This document shows positions 6,298 through 14,236 of a DNA stretch of 48,474 nucleotides, piece after piece. The notes beneath the pieces were generated by a model, which was given only the letters and a program-made list of their open reading frames with translations, searched no databases and had not been told where the DNA came from. The translations under genes were made by a program, and so were the position numbers. The stretch's first letter is position 1. Every line of letters starts with the position of its first letter. This DNA is from Pseudomonadota bacterium. Its GTDB lineage: Bacteria; Desulfobacterota; SM23-61. The stretch covers positions 1 through 48,474 of the forward strand of contig JAHJQK010000194.1 in the NCBI GenBank assembly GCA_018819135.1. Direction: 5' to 3'.

Positions 6298-6648
6298 GTG
6301 AAATGCGATAGAGGTGAAGCTCTAATTAAGCAGGGGGAAGAAATAGAATATCACGGGCGAATCTTGTGCGAAGATTGTTATATGGATGCTTTATCTCCAG
6401 CTCGTGCTTGTAATCCTTGGGCAGTTTATACTGCAAAATCTATTTCAAACCAGGAAGACGCAGTTAGTGAAACCCAAGCGAAGATTCTATCCGTTCTGAA
6501 GGAGAGAGGAGGTGTAGAACCAAATATTTTGGCTGAAATGCTTCAGATGAAATTAACCGATTTAGAAAGAGAAATTGCTGCCTTAAGGCATATGGAAAAG
6601 GTAAGGGCAAAAATGAAGGATGACAGGAAGATAATTTGTTTATGGTAG
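6298..6648 (+). CDS. Small zinc-finger / winged-helix protein
   Basis: 116 residues starting at GTG 6298 with AGGGAGG 8 bases upstream. Residues 3-32 resemble half of a LIM-like zinc site (CDRGEALIKQGEEI, then ILCEDCYMDAL). Residues ~55-114 form a winged-helix-like domain (SETQAKILSVLKERGG, NILAEMLQMKLTDLEREIAAL, then a short strand-turn-strand with KVRAKMKDDRKIICLW). The first zinc ligand pair is incomplete (one Cys, CDRG, where CxxC is expected), so metal binding is uncertain. It may sense or bind DNA as a small regulator. It follows attC 3 in cassette position, but no attC is visible after it. Confidence 0.72.
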   Translation: MKCDRGEALIKQGEEIEYHGRILCEDCYMDALSPARACNPWAVYTAKSISNQEDAVSETQAKILSVLKERGGVEPNILAEMLQMKLTDLEREIAALRHMEKVRAKMKDDRKIICLW

Positions 6649-6784
6649 TCTGCAAGAACCAGATCATGGAGTTAATCCAAGAGGTTGAGGAGTGGAAATA
6701 GCATCGTGGAGGTTTTACCCGGGCATGATCGGGCAAACCGCTTGGATTCTGTCGGTCAATAAAGGTGGATCGGAAAGATGAGCC

Positions 6785-6806
6785 GGCGAATCGAAAACGA
6801 TTCACC
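6785..6806 (-). terminator. Hairpin after the aminotransferase gene
   Basis: GGCGAATCG and CGATTCACC form a nine-pair stem with one wobble and a four-base loop, 22 bases beyond the stop of the minus-strand aminotransferase gene. No U tract follows, so it is a candidate mRNA 3'-end hairpin rather than a classical terminator. Confidence 0.35.
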
Positions 6807-6828
6807 CCAACTCCGGATTCTTGACTGC

Positions 6829-8028
6829 TCAGCCCAAAACTTCCTTCAAAGTCGCCGAGAGAATCCGGATCATTTCCTCCACGTGCCCCCGTTCAACGAT
6901 CATGGGAGGCATGAGGCGAATGGTCGCCGGTTGCGGCGAATTCAAAAGGAGCCCCTTCGGGAGCACCTTGCTCACGATTTCCTTTCCCGCATCTTTGGGC
7001 AGGTCAAACGCGAGGAGGAGTCCTTTGCCCCTGATGCGGGTAAGGCCGAATTTGGCAGCCTCTGCGTTCAACTTGTCCATGATATAATCGCCCATCTTGG
7101 CGGCATAGGAACTGAGGTCGCGATTGATGATCTCTTCGACAACCGCGATGCCGACCGCCATCCCCAGCGAATTCCCTCCATACGTTCCGCCATGGTCCCC
7201 TGCGGCAAAGCAACAGAATTTGTTTTTGGCGAGGACCGCGGCCAGAGGATAGCCGGATCCGATCCCTTTGGCGAGGGTCATGATATCCGGATCAATCCCG
7301 TACTGCTGATAAGCAAATAACGTTCCGCAGCGCCCCAAACCGGTTTGCACCTCATCGACGATCATGACGATTTCCTGCTCATCGCACAGCTTCCGGATCC
7401 GCTTCATATATTCAGCGTCTCCGATGTTTACCCCTCCTTCTCCCTGGATCGGCTCGAGCATGATGGCGATGGTCTTATCGCTGACCGCCTTCTGGATGGC
7501 GTTTAAATCATTGAAGGGAACGTGGACAAACCCCGCCGCCTTTGGTTCGAAGAGGGAAGCCCACGCCGGCTTGCCCGTGGCGGACATCATGGCCAATGTC
7601 CGCCCGTGGAAGCTTTGCTCCGTTGTAATGATCTCATAAGCCCCCTTTTTGTGCAGGGCGCCGAATTTCCTCGCCAGCTTGATTGCCGCTTCGTTGACCT
7701 CGGCGCCGCTGTTGCCGAACCACGCTTGATCGAAGCAGGAGTGACGGACCAGAAGGTCGGCGAAGGCGATCATTTTGTCATTGAAAAAGGCCGGGCTGCA
7801 GTTCACCAGAACATCGGCCTGCTCTTTCAGGGCTTTCACCAAAACCGGCGGGCAGTGCCCAAGGGCGGTCACGGCCCACCCGCCGACAAAATCGAGATAG
7901 CGATTTTCTTCGGTGTCGAAGAGGTACATTCCCTCTCCACGCTCCATCACAATCGGGGGCCGGTCCGTAACATAGATCAAACAGCGTTGCGCCATCTCGA
8001 GTAACTCAGAAGTTTTTCCCTTCATCAT
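6829..8028 (-). CDS. argD: Class III aminotransferase, acetylornithine aminotransferase-like
   Basis: 399 residues from ATG 8028, chosen because GGGGAG lies 6 bases before it; the frame is open further upstream without one. It is a PLP enzyme of fold type I. The PLP lysine is K254 in TLAKGIGSGYP, the cofactor-ring aspartate D225 in IVDEVQTGLGR, and the phosphate-binding GNSGAEVNEAAIKLAR is at ~105-120. The length equals ArgD. ArgD converts N-acetylglutamate semialdehyde and glutamate to N-acetylornithine and 2-oxoglutarate in arginine synthesis. However, no other arg gene is nearby, and the family includes ornithine and 4-aminobutyrate aminotransferases with similar motifs, so substrate specificity is inferred. 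It stands alone between the cassette array and a repeat-rich gap. Confidence 0.85.
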   Translation of the reverse strand: MMKGKTSELLEMAQRCLIYVTDRPPIVMERGEGMYLFDTEENRYLDFVGGWAVTALGHCPPVLVKALKEQADVLVNCSPAFFNDKMIAFADLLVRHSCFDQAWFGNSGAEVNEAAIKLARKFGALHKKGAYEIITTEQSFHGRTLAMMSATGKPAWASLFEPKAAGFVHVPFNDLNAIQKAVSDKTIAIMLEPIQGEGGVNIGDAEYMKRIRKLCDEQEIVMIVDEVQTGLGRCGTLFAYQQYGIDPDIMTLAKGIGSGYPLAAVLAKNKFCCFAAGDHGGTYGGNSLGMAVGIAVVEEIINRDLSSYAAKMGDYIMDKLNAEAAKFGLTRIRGKGLLLAFDLPKDAGKEIVSKVLPKGLLLNSPQPATIRLMPPMIVERGHVEEMIRILSATLKEVLG

Positions 8029-8343
8029 CTTGCACTCCCCGGGCCGAATGTCCCCATGGCAAAACGACATCCGCCTCTCTTGGAAAATAAGCGATCCCGA
8101 AGGCAAGGCTTGGAATTCCCCACAACCGGGGATCTGCCGTCAATCCTTCGCTCCACGCTGGAGATTAAAATAAACCTTGAACCCTGTCAATTAAAAAAAA
8201 TCGAAAATCCCGATAGTTGCAAAAAACCGGAAGCGCAATTGATTCGTAATGAGTCCCTCAGCGTTCGAAAAATGGTTTGCAGGATAGAACCCAGAACGCA
8301 CTCGTGGTGGATTTTGCCGGTCATTCGAAATTTCTCCTTTCTC

Positions 8344-8388
8344 CTCTCCCCCGGATCCGGGGAGAGGGCGGAGTGAGGGGGATTTTAC
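8344..8388. repeat. GC-rich palindromic intergenic repeat
   Basis: CTCTCCCC (8345-8351 region) and GGGGAGAG (8359-8366) flank GGATCC, followed by GGGCGGAGTGAGGGGGA. This sequence type, an imperfect palindrome with a purine-rich tail, is common as a dispersed intergenic repeat in GC-rich bacterial genomes. It is non-coding and lies in the gap after the aminotransferase promoter region. Confidence 0.5.
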
Positions 8389-8444
8389 AGGGATTTTTTA
8401 ATGCAACCTTGGCACTAACAGGATGCGGAAAAACCCCAGTTCAC

Positions 8445-8525
8445 CGTCACTCCCGCGCAAGCAGGAGTCCAGACGCCGTCCCCCGTATCAAGTACGGGGC
8501 AGGCCCTGCTTCAGCTGAAATGACG
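8445..8525. repeat. Dispersed palindromic repeat of the CGTCACTCCCGCG type
   Basis: Begins CGTCACTCCCGCGCAAGCAGGAGTCCAG and ends with a near-complementary CTGCTTCAGCTGAAATGACGA; a second stem, CCCCGTA/TACGGGG (about 8480-8499), sits in the middle. The outer arms and the central hairpin match the widespread GTCATTCCCGCGAAAGCGGGAATCC family of intergenic repeats. A frame running through it has no coding features. It marks a gap of about 770 bases (8029-8802) without a convincing gene. Confidence 0.55.
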
Positions 8526-8802
8526 ACCTAAGGCCCCAAAGCCCTTTTTCATCAATCGGCTAAAAAAAGGGTCAGATCTTTACGGGCTGTTGCCCAAATA
8601 ATGCTTGCTAATTTAATCTTATGAACTTACAATCATGGCAGAACTCAATATCCATGGGGTTCTTGCCATAATGGGTCGCCAATCTTCTCCCCAGTACAAC
8701 TTCTTCCTTACAGGTTTTAACTTGGAAAAACGCATAGGCGAGGATCATATCCTGAGGATGATTTCGGAGAAGGTCGGTTTTGATTTTACCTAAAGGGAGC
8801 CG
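8526..8802. other. Gap with a possible minus-strand coding remnant
   Basis: A minus-strand frame ending at 8608 reads, over its last ~60 codons, LRNHPQDMILAYAFFQV, EEVVLGRRLATHYG and IEFCHDCKF, which looks protein-like, but it has no start or binding site within the gap and its upstream part runs antisense through the acetyltransferase gene. AAAAAAAGGGTCAGATCTTTA (8563-8582) resembles debris common near mobile elements. I see no intact gene. Confidence 0.2.
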
Positions 8803-9171
8803 ATGCTCGCCATTGTTACCAAGCTCCTCGGCGACACGTATTGGGGCCATAGGCGTCCTCCCCATGTTGTGGAACGCTTGATCGGAAATTCTTTGTGTTT
8901 TTCCATGTTCCGCGGAGGTGAACAAATCGGCTTTGCTCGCCTCGTTACCGACCGCACAGTGTTCTCTTGGTTATCGGACTTGGTGATAGAGGAAAGCTTG
9001 AGAGGGAGAGGTTTGGGCCGGTGGTTTATGAAATGCATTCTGAATCATCCCGATGTCGCGGGCACTCAGTTCGTGCTCCAGACAAGGAGTGCGCATCGTT
9101 TATACGAGCAATTTGGGTTTGAGTTGAATGATAAGCTCATGACCCGATTGGCTCCGGCATATGACCAATAA
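8803..9171 (+). CDS. GNAT-family N-acetyltransferase
   Basis: 122 residues, ATG 8803 with AGGGAG 6 bases upstream. The acetyl-CoA-binding signature is clear: DLVIEESLRGRGLGRWFM (R/QxxGxG/A as RGRGLG), preceded by the strand IGFARLVTD. A C-terminal LYEQFGFE matches the family's final motif. The protein is about 15-20 residues shorter at the N-terminus than typical members; the first helix is brief (MLAIVTKLLGDTYWG), but the domain core is intact. The acceptor is unknown; relatives acetylate small amines or protein N-termini. A strong hairpin follows one base after the stop, so the gene is probably monocistronic. Confidence 0.78.
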   Translation: MLAIVTKLLGDTYWGHRRPPHVVERLIGNSLCFSMFRGGEQIGFARLVTDRTVFSWLSDLVIEESLRGRGLGRWFMKCILNHPDVAGTQFVLQTRSAHRLYEQFGFELNDKLMTRLAPAYDQ

Positions 9172-9204
9172 GGATTGAGACGACTTGAAAAGTCGTTTCA
9201 ATCC
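9172..9204 (+). terminator. Strong hairpin after the acetyltransferase gene
   Basis: GGATTGAGACGACTT (9172-9186) and AAGTCGTTTCAATCC (9190-9204) form a 15-pair stem with one wobble and a GAA loop, beginning immediately after the TAA stop. Only a GTTGTT follows rather than a full U tract, so it could stabilise the mRNA end as well as terminate. Confidence 0.55.
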
Positions 9205-9496
9205 GTTGTTCAAGAAGCCCGGAGCGGCATTGCCTATTCATAAGGGTATTGCTTCTGTTGATTCATTAGAGGGGGGCTGGGAAACATGAGAGCCGCAGAC
9301 CGGATGGTGGAGAATCGAGTTTAGGATGCGGGTTATGCTCAAACGGAGCGATTTGTCCGGTCTGATGCCCTGAAGATGAGGGCGTGCAAGGTGAAGCTTT
9401 TCGGAACTAAGGCGAACCTTAGCTAGGCCACTTGAGCGGGAGAGCGCAAGTGGGAAGCCGTAGGGTTTTAGTTTTGTTTTTGATACTGAACACCTC
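9205..9496. other. Non-coding flank of the IS91-type element
   Basis: 292 bases with no credible gene, downstream of the transposase stop. It has short inverted repeats (CTAAGGCGAACCTTAG around 9408-9423; CTTGAGCGGGAGAGCGCAAG around 9431-9450). IS91-family elements end in short conserved termini rather than long inverted repeats; I cannot place this terminus without a reference copy, but it should lie in this stretch. Confidence 0.35.
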
Positions 9497-10588
9497 CTAT
9501 CCAGACCACGACAGAATTTTCCAGGGTAGCAGTAAGGAACGGAGTCTGAGGGTACCGCCACAGTTTGGACAAGTAATGGGTTGCCAAGGTTCGAGGTCGG
9601 TTTTGGGTAAGACCACATTAAAGCCGTAGGACATTTCGATCAAGGTACTGACGCGGTCAAGAGGAACCCCGCAGTTGGGGTTCATGAATCCATAGTAACG
9701 GACTTTCATGAACCCGGTGGGCAGCACGTGCTGTAAGAAGCGCCTGATAAACTCCATGGCCTCAAGAGCGAGGGTTCTTAAGCGGTGGCTGTGAGGTTTG
9801 CGATAGCGAAGGAAAACGGTACGGTTCTCGACTTTCAAGATACGAGAGTTGGAGAGGGCGACTTTGAAGACGTAAGGGGCAAGGTATTTCAGGCTTGTTT
9901 CGCTGCCCCCCACGGCTTGGGAGTTGACGTTCCAGTCGATCTGCCAGATCTCCGAAGGGATTTCATCGAAGAGGCCCGTTTCCTTCATGGCATCGCGGAA
10001 CTTGGCTTTGAAGATCATGGAGAGAGCTCGGACGGGGAGATAGAAGTCGATCCTGGATGGATGCCAGAGGCCATCGGGGGTGGAGAGGGCGCCGCCGGGG
10101 ACGATGTAATGGATATGGGGGTGATACTCGAGGGTTCGGCCCCAGGTGTGGAGGACACCAAGGAATCCGGGGAGATCTCCGCCGATGTATTTTTCATCCA
10201 GGGCGAGTTTTTTGATGGCCTCGGAGGAGGCCTTGAACAGGGCCGAGTAAGCGATCCGCTGGTTTTTGCGAATGAAGCGGCGTAGTTTTTCCGGGACGGT
10301 AAAGGTAAGCAGGAAGTGATGACCGGGGAGTTGCCGCTTCAACTGTTTTTCCAGCCACTGTCGGGTCTTATGGTGTTGACAAGTGGGGCAATGGCGATTT
10401 CCACAGGAGCGATAGACCCGATGGAACTGGCTACATTTTTCGCACTGGTAGAGTGCGAGGCCGCAGACTTCGGTGCGACAGCCGATGATGGCATCGATGA
10501 CTTTGTGGTGTATTTTAGGCATGACCTTGGCGTAGCGTTCGAGGTACTCGGGGCCAAAGGTTCGGAAGATCTCATTGATTGTGGTCAT
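9497..10588 (-). CDS. tnpA: IS91-family HUH transposase
   Basis: 363 residues. The N-terminal zinc-binding region has CEKCSQ, then [12 protein letters not shown] (~46-75), which binds the element's end DNA. The HUH nuclease motif is [11 protein letters not shown] (~156-166), and a conserved tyrosine region follows at [14 protein letters not shown], where the nucleophile that makes the 5'-phosphotyrosine link is expected. A C-terminal zinc-finger-like CPNCGG ends the protein. The enzyme would drive rolling-circle, one-ended transposition. The gene looks full length and uninterrupted. Its start overlaps the stop of the accessory recombinase gene, so its translation may have depended on that now broken gene. 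Confidence 0.92.
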   Translation of the reverse strand: MTTINEIFRTFGPEYLERYAKVMPKIHHKVIDAIIGCRTEVCGLALYQCEKCSQFHRVYRSCGNRHCPTCQHHKTRQWLEKQLKRQLPGHHFLLTFTVPEKLRRFIRKNQRIAYSALFKASSEAIKKLALDEKYIGGDLPGFLGVLHTWGRTLEYHPHIHYIVPGGALSTPDGLWHPSRIDFYLPVRALSMIFKAKFRDAMKETGLFDEIPSEIWQIDWNVNSQAVGGSETSLKYLAPYVFKVALSNSRILKVENRTVFLRYRKPHSHRLRTLALEAMEFIRRFLQHVLPTGFMKVRYYGFMNPNCGVPLDRVSTLIEMSYGFNVVLPKTDLEPWQPITCPNCGGTLRLRSLLLPWKILSWSG

Positions 10589-10758
10589 GGTCTAGTCCCT
10601 CCATCACCTGATTGATCAACTGGCAGGCGTCCTCTTGACCCTTTTGGGTGGGGTGTAGGTAGATCATGGTGGTTTCCAGTTGGGTATGGCCCATGTTTTT
10701 TTGGATGACGCGGAGGTTGACGCCGGCCTCCAGGAGGTGGGTGGCGTAGGAGTGGCGC
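10572..10758 (-). pseudogene. C-terminal part of the IS91-associated tyrosine recombinase
   Basis: 59 codons (10751-10575) plus stop, reading [18 protein letters not shown], then [14 protein letters not shown], which supplies the second active-site His and the nucleophilic Tyr. It continues exactly where the N-terminal part (13946-13236) breaks off after HTLRH. Joined, they would make a 296-residue recombinase. The split parts are 2.48 kb apart and not separately useful: the nucleophile is encoded here, the other catalytic residues in the other part. The stop overlaps the transposase ATG. Confidence 0.85.
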
Positions 10759-10850
10759 TTATGCCGAGCTCGGCATAAGAGGCACTATGCCGAGTGTCCA
10801 CGTTTCATCGTTGAGTATGAATGATTGGGTTATGATCAACTCGGCATAGT
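10759..10850. repeat. Left terminal repeats of the RIT-like element
   Basis: Four copies of one octamer: ATGCCGAG at 10761-10768 and 10787-10794, and its complement CTCGGCAT at 10769-10776 and 10840-10847. The first two touch head to head and form a perfect palindrome TTATGCCGAGCTCGGCATAA. These would be recombinase-binding half-sites. Confidence 0.75.
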
Positions 10851-10860
10851 CTGGCGAAGT

Positions 10861-11876
10861 TCAGAGCGCGTCCAAGAACTGTAAGAGGTTATCACTGGGT
10901 CGGTAACGACCGGTTTTGACATTGAGGGGTTTGGTTTTGGCCAATGCTTTTTCTTTGAGAGCCAGATTGGCCTGCAGGTAGATGTGGGTGGTTTCGGGAG
11001 ATTCGTGACCAAGCCAAAGAGCGATGACGGAATGGTCCACCCCGGACTGAAGGAGTTCCATGGCAGCGGTATGACGAAGGACATGAGGTGATACTCGCTT
11101 CTTTTTCAGCGACGGACATGTTTCCCGAGCTTTTGCTGCATGTTTGGCCAGGAGGTATTGAACACCATCGGGGCTGAGTTGAGTGCCACGGGTATTGGGA
11201 AAGACAACATCGTTTTCCGATCCACCCCGTTCTTGGAGCCAAGTTTTCATAACGGCGACCCCCTGTTTGGTGATAGGAGTACAGTGCTCTTTGCGGCCCT
11301 TGCCGTAACAACGGACATGAGCTCCTGAAGTCAAGATGATATCGCTACGACGAAGATGAATGAGTTCAGAAAGGCGAAGGCCGGTCTGGATGGCCAGCAG
11401 GAGAAGTGCTTGATCCCGCCGTCCCGTCCAGGTGGTGTTGTCAGGGGTGGTCAAGAGCGCCTGAATTTCCGGATAGGTGAGGAAATCGATTAAAGCGCGG
11501 TCTTGGCGGGTGGTGGGCATGGCCAGGACACGCTGAATGTGATCGGAGCGGCCGGGTTCTTGAAACGCGGCGTATTGGAAGAAGGAGCGGATTGCGGTCA
11601 AGCGAAGGTTGCGGGTGCGGATGCCGTTGTGGCGGTGGCGCTCCAATAGCGGGCAAAGCTGCGCACGAAGCTGAGGCGGGCGGCCCATTGGGCGGGATGG
11701 ACGTCTTGAGGTTGCTGAGCCCAGCGGAGGGCCAACTCCGTGGTGATAATGGAGGCTCTTTGTTGTTCCATGAAGGACATGAAATGCCGGAGGTTATAGC
11801 CCATATCACGTAACTTGAACCCCAGGGATCGACGCATCGTTAGATAATTTTCCACGGCTTTTCGAAGGGAGATCAT
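10861..11876 (-). pseudogene. Out-of-frame fusion of the second and third RIT recombinases
   Basis: The first part (11876 to about 11620) encodes MISLRKAVENYLTMRRSLGF, then TTELALRWAQQPQDVHPAQW and FARYWSAT, the N-terminal domain of a second trio member. It then joins, in another frame, a third member from about NGIRTRNLRLTAIRSFFQYA onward (11640 to 10861), which keeps the catalytic set: R in GLRLSEL, K in GKGRKE, HVLRHTAA, WLGHES and Y in HIYLQ. The junction lies in a GCGCCACCGCCAC run near 11635. The missing DNA would be the catalytic half of the second gene and the N-terminus of the third. The start overlaps the first recombinase's stop by 4 bases. Confidence 0.75.
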
Positions 11877-13108
11877 TGGGCACCTCCCGGCCAGGGTTGA
11901 GCCAAAGGTTGAAGGGCCATCAGATCAACCTTGGCATAGAGGGTGGTGGTGTTGAAACTGCGGTGCCGTAACAGATGGGCAATGTCGGCAAGAGAAGCGC
12001 CTTGGCGAAGCATTTGAGTAGCGAGGGTATGACGGAACAGATGGGCGCCCGTATGCGGGGAATCAATGCCCGCTCTTTTAAGAGCCCGGGCGACAAGGGT
12101 TGAGATGGCTTCGGAATTCGCAAACCCGCGACGAGGAGCCTTCAGGCGAATGAAGACATGGTGGGTGGAACAAGGGGGCCGGTCCTTCTTAAGGTAAGCG
12201 GCAATGGCCTGCCCGACATCCGGTGGCAGAGGGAGTCGAGTCGACCGATTTCCCTTTCCTTGGATGGTGATTTCCCCTGCCTGCCAATGGATATCATCCA
12301 AGGTGAGGCCGACGATTTCGCAGGCCCTCAGGCCCAACCGGGCGAGCGACAGGAGAATTGCATAGTCACGGCGTCCCTGAGCCGTTCGGCGGTCACACTG
12401 GTTTAATACCTGTTGAACCTGATGGGGTTGAAGGAACTTTGGTAAGGACGAAAATTGCCAGTTCGCAATGGTGGGGACGCAGGCCGCCAAGTCGGTCGTA
12501 ATGTTTCCTCGGTGCCGTAAGTAACGAAAGAAGGAGCGGAGGGCGGTGACCATCAGTCCCGCCCGTTTGGGGTTTAAACGTGGAGCCTGATTCCGTATGA
12601 ATTGGATCACGTCTTTGGCATGCAAAGCAGTGAACCGAACAGATTTAGCACCAAACTGGGCTGACAGAAACCGTTGAATGAAGAGCCGGTAATTGATACG
12701 GGTGGCCATGGAAAGCCCGCGCTCTTCAGACAGGTAACGGTCAAAGTCGTGTTCGACGCGCTGACGCGCATTATCAAGGGGCGGTGGAGCTTTGTTTGGC
12801 AAAAGGCCCTGAGTGTGCAATAAGTGCAGAAGCTTCCTCAATATCGAGGTCTCATCGCGCCGTGGGCGAAATCGCTGATGACGAGATCGCAGATACCGAT
12901 GGATCGTCGGTTCCGTGAGATCGGTGACCTGAAGCCGTTGTCGATGAAGCCACTGGTTCAAGTCAGCAAGGAAACGGAGTTGTAGGTGGGCGGATTGTTG
13001 TGTGTAACCTTGTTGTGACAGATGGGCCGCATAGGCCGGTACAACGCTGCCCAATGGGCCTTGGTACATGTTTTGAGAAAGGTGAGGATCTGCAAAGAAC
13101 GTGGTCAT
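11873..13108 (-). CDS. Tyrosine recombinase, first member of the RIT-like element
   Basis: 411 residues, ATG 13108 after AGGAGAAGACATC. The N-terminal SAM-like core-binding region spans ~20-215; the catalytic domain follows with R in LGLRACEIVGL, K in IQGKGNRS, HLFRHTLATQML (HxxR), LLRHRS and the nucleophile Y in TLYAKVDL. All five catalytic positions are present, so the enzyme could be active. It leads the recombinase operon and overlaps the next gene by 4 bases (ATGA-type). In RIT elements the three proteins are thought to act together on the element ends, so with its partners damaged it may bind the ATGCCGAG repeats without completing transposition. Confidence 0.9.
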   Translation of the reverse strand: MTTFFADPHLSQNMYQGPLGSVVPAYAAHLSQQGYTQQSAHLQLRFLADLNQWLHRQRLQVTDLTEPTIHRYLRSRHQRFRPRRDETSILRKLLHLLHTQGLLPNKAPPPLDNARQRVEHDFDRYLSEERGLSMATRINYRLFIQRFLSAQFGAKSVRFTALHAKDVIQFIRNQAPRLNPKRAGLMVTALRSFFRYLRHRGNITTDLAACVPTIANWQFSSLPKFLQPHQVQQVLNQCDRRTAQGRRDYAILLSLARLGLRACEIVGLTLDDIHWQAGEITIQGKGNRSTRLPLPPDVGQAIAAYLKKDRPPCSTHHVFIRLKAPRRGFANSEAISTLVARALKRAGIDSPHTGAHLFRHTLATQMLRQGASLADIAHLLRHRSFNTTTLYAKVDLMALQPLAQPWPGGAQ

Positions 13109-13154
13109 GATGTCTTCTCCTTTGATGGGATGTCTTAGGAGAAGACATAGAAGA

Positions 13155-13235
13155 TTATGCCGAGTTTACAAGAGTAAAAATGTTGATCTACTGGGAATTC
13201 AAATCATTGCTCGGCATAGTTCGGGACTCGGCATA
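13155..13235. repeat. Right terminal repeats of the RIT-like element
   Basis: Three copies of the terminal octamer: ATGCCGAG at 13157-13164, CTCGGCAT at 13210-13217 and again at 13227-13234, the last ending against the host-gene core GTGGCGC. The outermost copies at the two ends are inverted relative to each other. A 45-base AT-rich spacer separates the inner pair. Confidence 0.72.
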
Positions 13236-13946
13236 GTGGCGCAGGGTATGAACGGAGACCCCTTTTTTACGGATTCCTGCATCATACTTGGCCCGACGGA
13301 AGGCCCCTTGGACACTACTTTTGGCCATGGGGGTCTGAGCCTCCTTTGCTCCTTTACCGTTTCGGCCCAGGGCCGGGAAGAGGAGGCTTGGATGATGGTG
13401 GGTTACCCAGTAGCGGCGGAGCAGGTGGAGGGTGGATTGGGGGAGAGGCACATAGCGATCTTTGGCGCCCTTCCCCCGGTGGACATGGATCATCATGCGG
13501 GTGGAGTCGATATCGGAGACTTCGAGATGGAGTCCTTCGTGAAGTCGCAGGCCGCAGGAGTATACGGTGGAAAGGTAGGCATGGTTCTGGAAGGTTTTGA
13601 TGCAGGCCAGAATGTTTCGGACTTCTTCTAAGCTGAGAACGGCCGGGAGTCGTCGTTCCGTTTGGGCTCGGAGGATTCCGAGAATGTGCCAGTTGCGTTG
13701 GAGGACGTGCTCGTAGAAGAAGCGTATCCCGCAATAGCAGATACGCATCGTATTGGGCGACCACTTATCAGCGTTTTTCCGTTGGATGAAATAGTCTTGA
13801 AGCTCCTCCTCGCTAATGAGATCGGGAGACTTGCCGTAGAACTCGACGAGCATACGCAAGGCCCGGGCATAGGCCTCTTGCGTGCGCTCCCCTTTGCCGT
13901 TGAGCTGAAGGGTTTTAATCATGCTGTCATACCATTCTGTCTTCAT
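13236..13946 (-). pseudogene. N-terminal part of the IS91-associated tyrosine recombinase
   Basis: 237 codons from ATG 13946. Core-binding domain at ~1-100 (KGERTQEAYARALRMLVEFYG), catalytic region with R in SCGLRLHEGLHL, K in HRGKGAKDR, and the HxxR motif VHTLRH as the last codons before the insertion. The reading frame then runs into the inserted element and stops after ~15 foreign residues (13188). The nucleophilic Tyr is therefore lost from this product. The insertion hits the most conserved codons of the gene, which suggests the RIT element recognises the recombinase active-site sequence as target, as several integrating elements do for conserved genes. Confidence 0.85.
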
Positions 13947-14236
13947 GATCCTTCTCCTTTCTCCATAAGGATGAATTTCCCCTTTCCAATGAACGGGGGT
14001 TGCGAGGTATCATACTTGACAGAGCGGTATATGGCCCGTCAAATGGGCTTCTGAGGAGAATTTTCAGGAGGGATTACAAAAAGAGGAATCTGCCGCGTAG
14101 CGGCTTACTTGAACCAGGAGATTAGATTCGCGGCGTGAACAGAACAACGGGAGAACGAGAGGTTGCTTACGATCTTAAAAGTAACCAAGAGTAAATTATA
14201 GCGTCCCCTTATTTAGAGAAGGGGAGGAGGCGTCTG

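Larger units (their letters stand above)
10759..13235 (-). mobile_element. Decayed RIT-like element (recombinases in trio), 2.48 kb
   Basis: The insert lies between two copies of GTGGCGC (10752-10758 and 13236-13242), one of which belongs to the split host gene, giving either a 7-base duplication or the crossover core. It carries tandem tyrosine recombinase genes with overlapping ends and terminal arrays of the octamer ATGCCGAG/CTCGGCAT. Overlapping recombinase genes with inverted-repeat ends are the hallmark of RIT elements, which normally have three. Here the first is intact, and the second and third are merged by a deletion of very roughly 1 kb (estimated from usual gene lengths). The element is therefore likely unable to move by itself. 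Confidence 0.72.
9497..13946 (-). mobile_element. IS91-family element with accessory integrase, interrupted by a RIT-like element
   Basis: Gene order on the minus strand is tyrosine recombinase (N-terminal part 13946-13236, C-terminal part 10758-10572), then the HUH transposase (10588-9497), whose ATG overlaps the recombinase stop. An integrase gene directly upstream of, and coupled to, an IS91 transposase is a known arrangement in this family (ISSod25-like). The coordinates are the coding limits; the true ends lie outside and cannot be fixed here. A 2.48-kb second element (10759-13235) splits the recombinase gene. Confidence 0.75.

Noticed and set aside
8608..8925. 105-codon minus-strand ORF overlapping the acetyltransferase
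   Set aside because: Its end looks protein-like, but it overlaps the clear GNAT gene and has no start signal; kept only as a possible remnant in the gap entry.
13101..13631. 176-codon plus-strand ORF
   Set aside because: Antisense to the split recombinase and runs through the RIT-like terminal repeats.
9497..13946. Integron integrase (intI) among the tyrosine recombinases
   Set aside because: These recombinases are coupled to an IS91 transposase or arranged as a RIT trio, lie 3 kb from the attC sites, and I could not identify the IntI-specific extra helix region in any of them.
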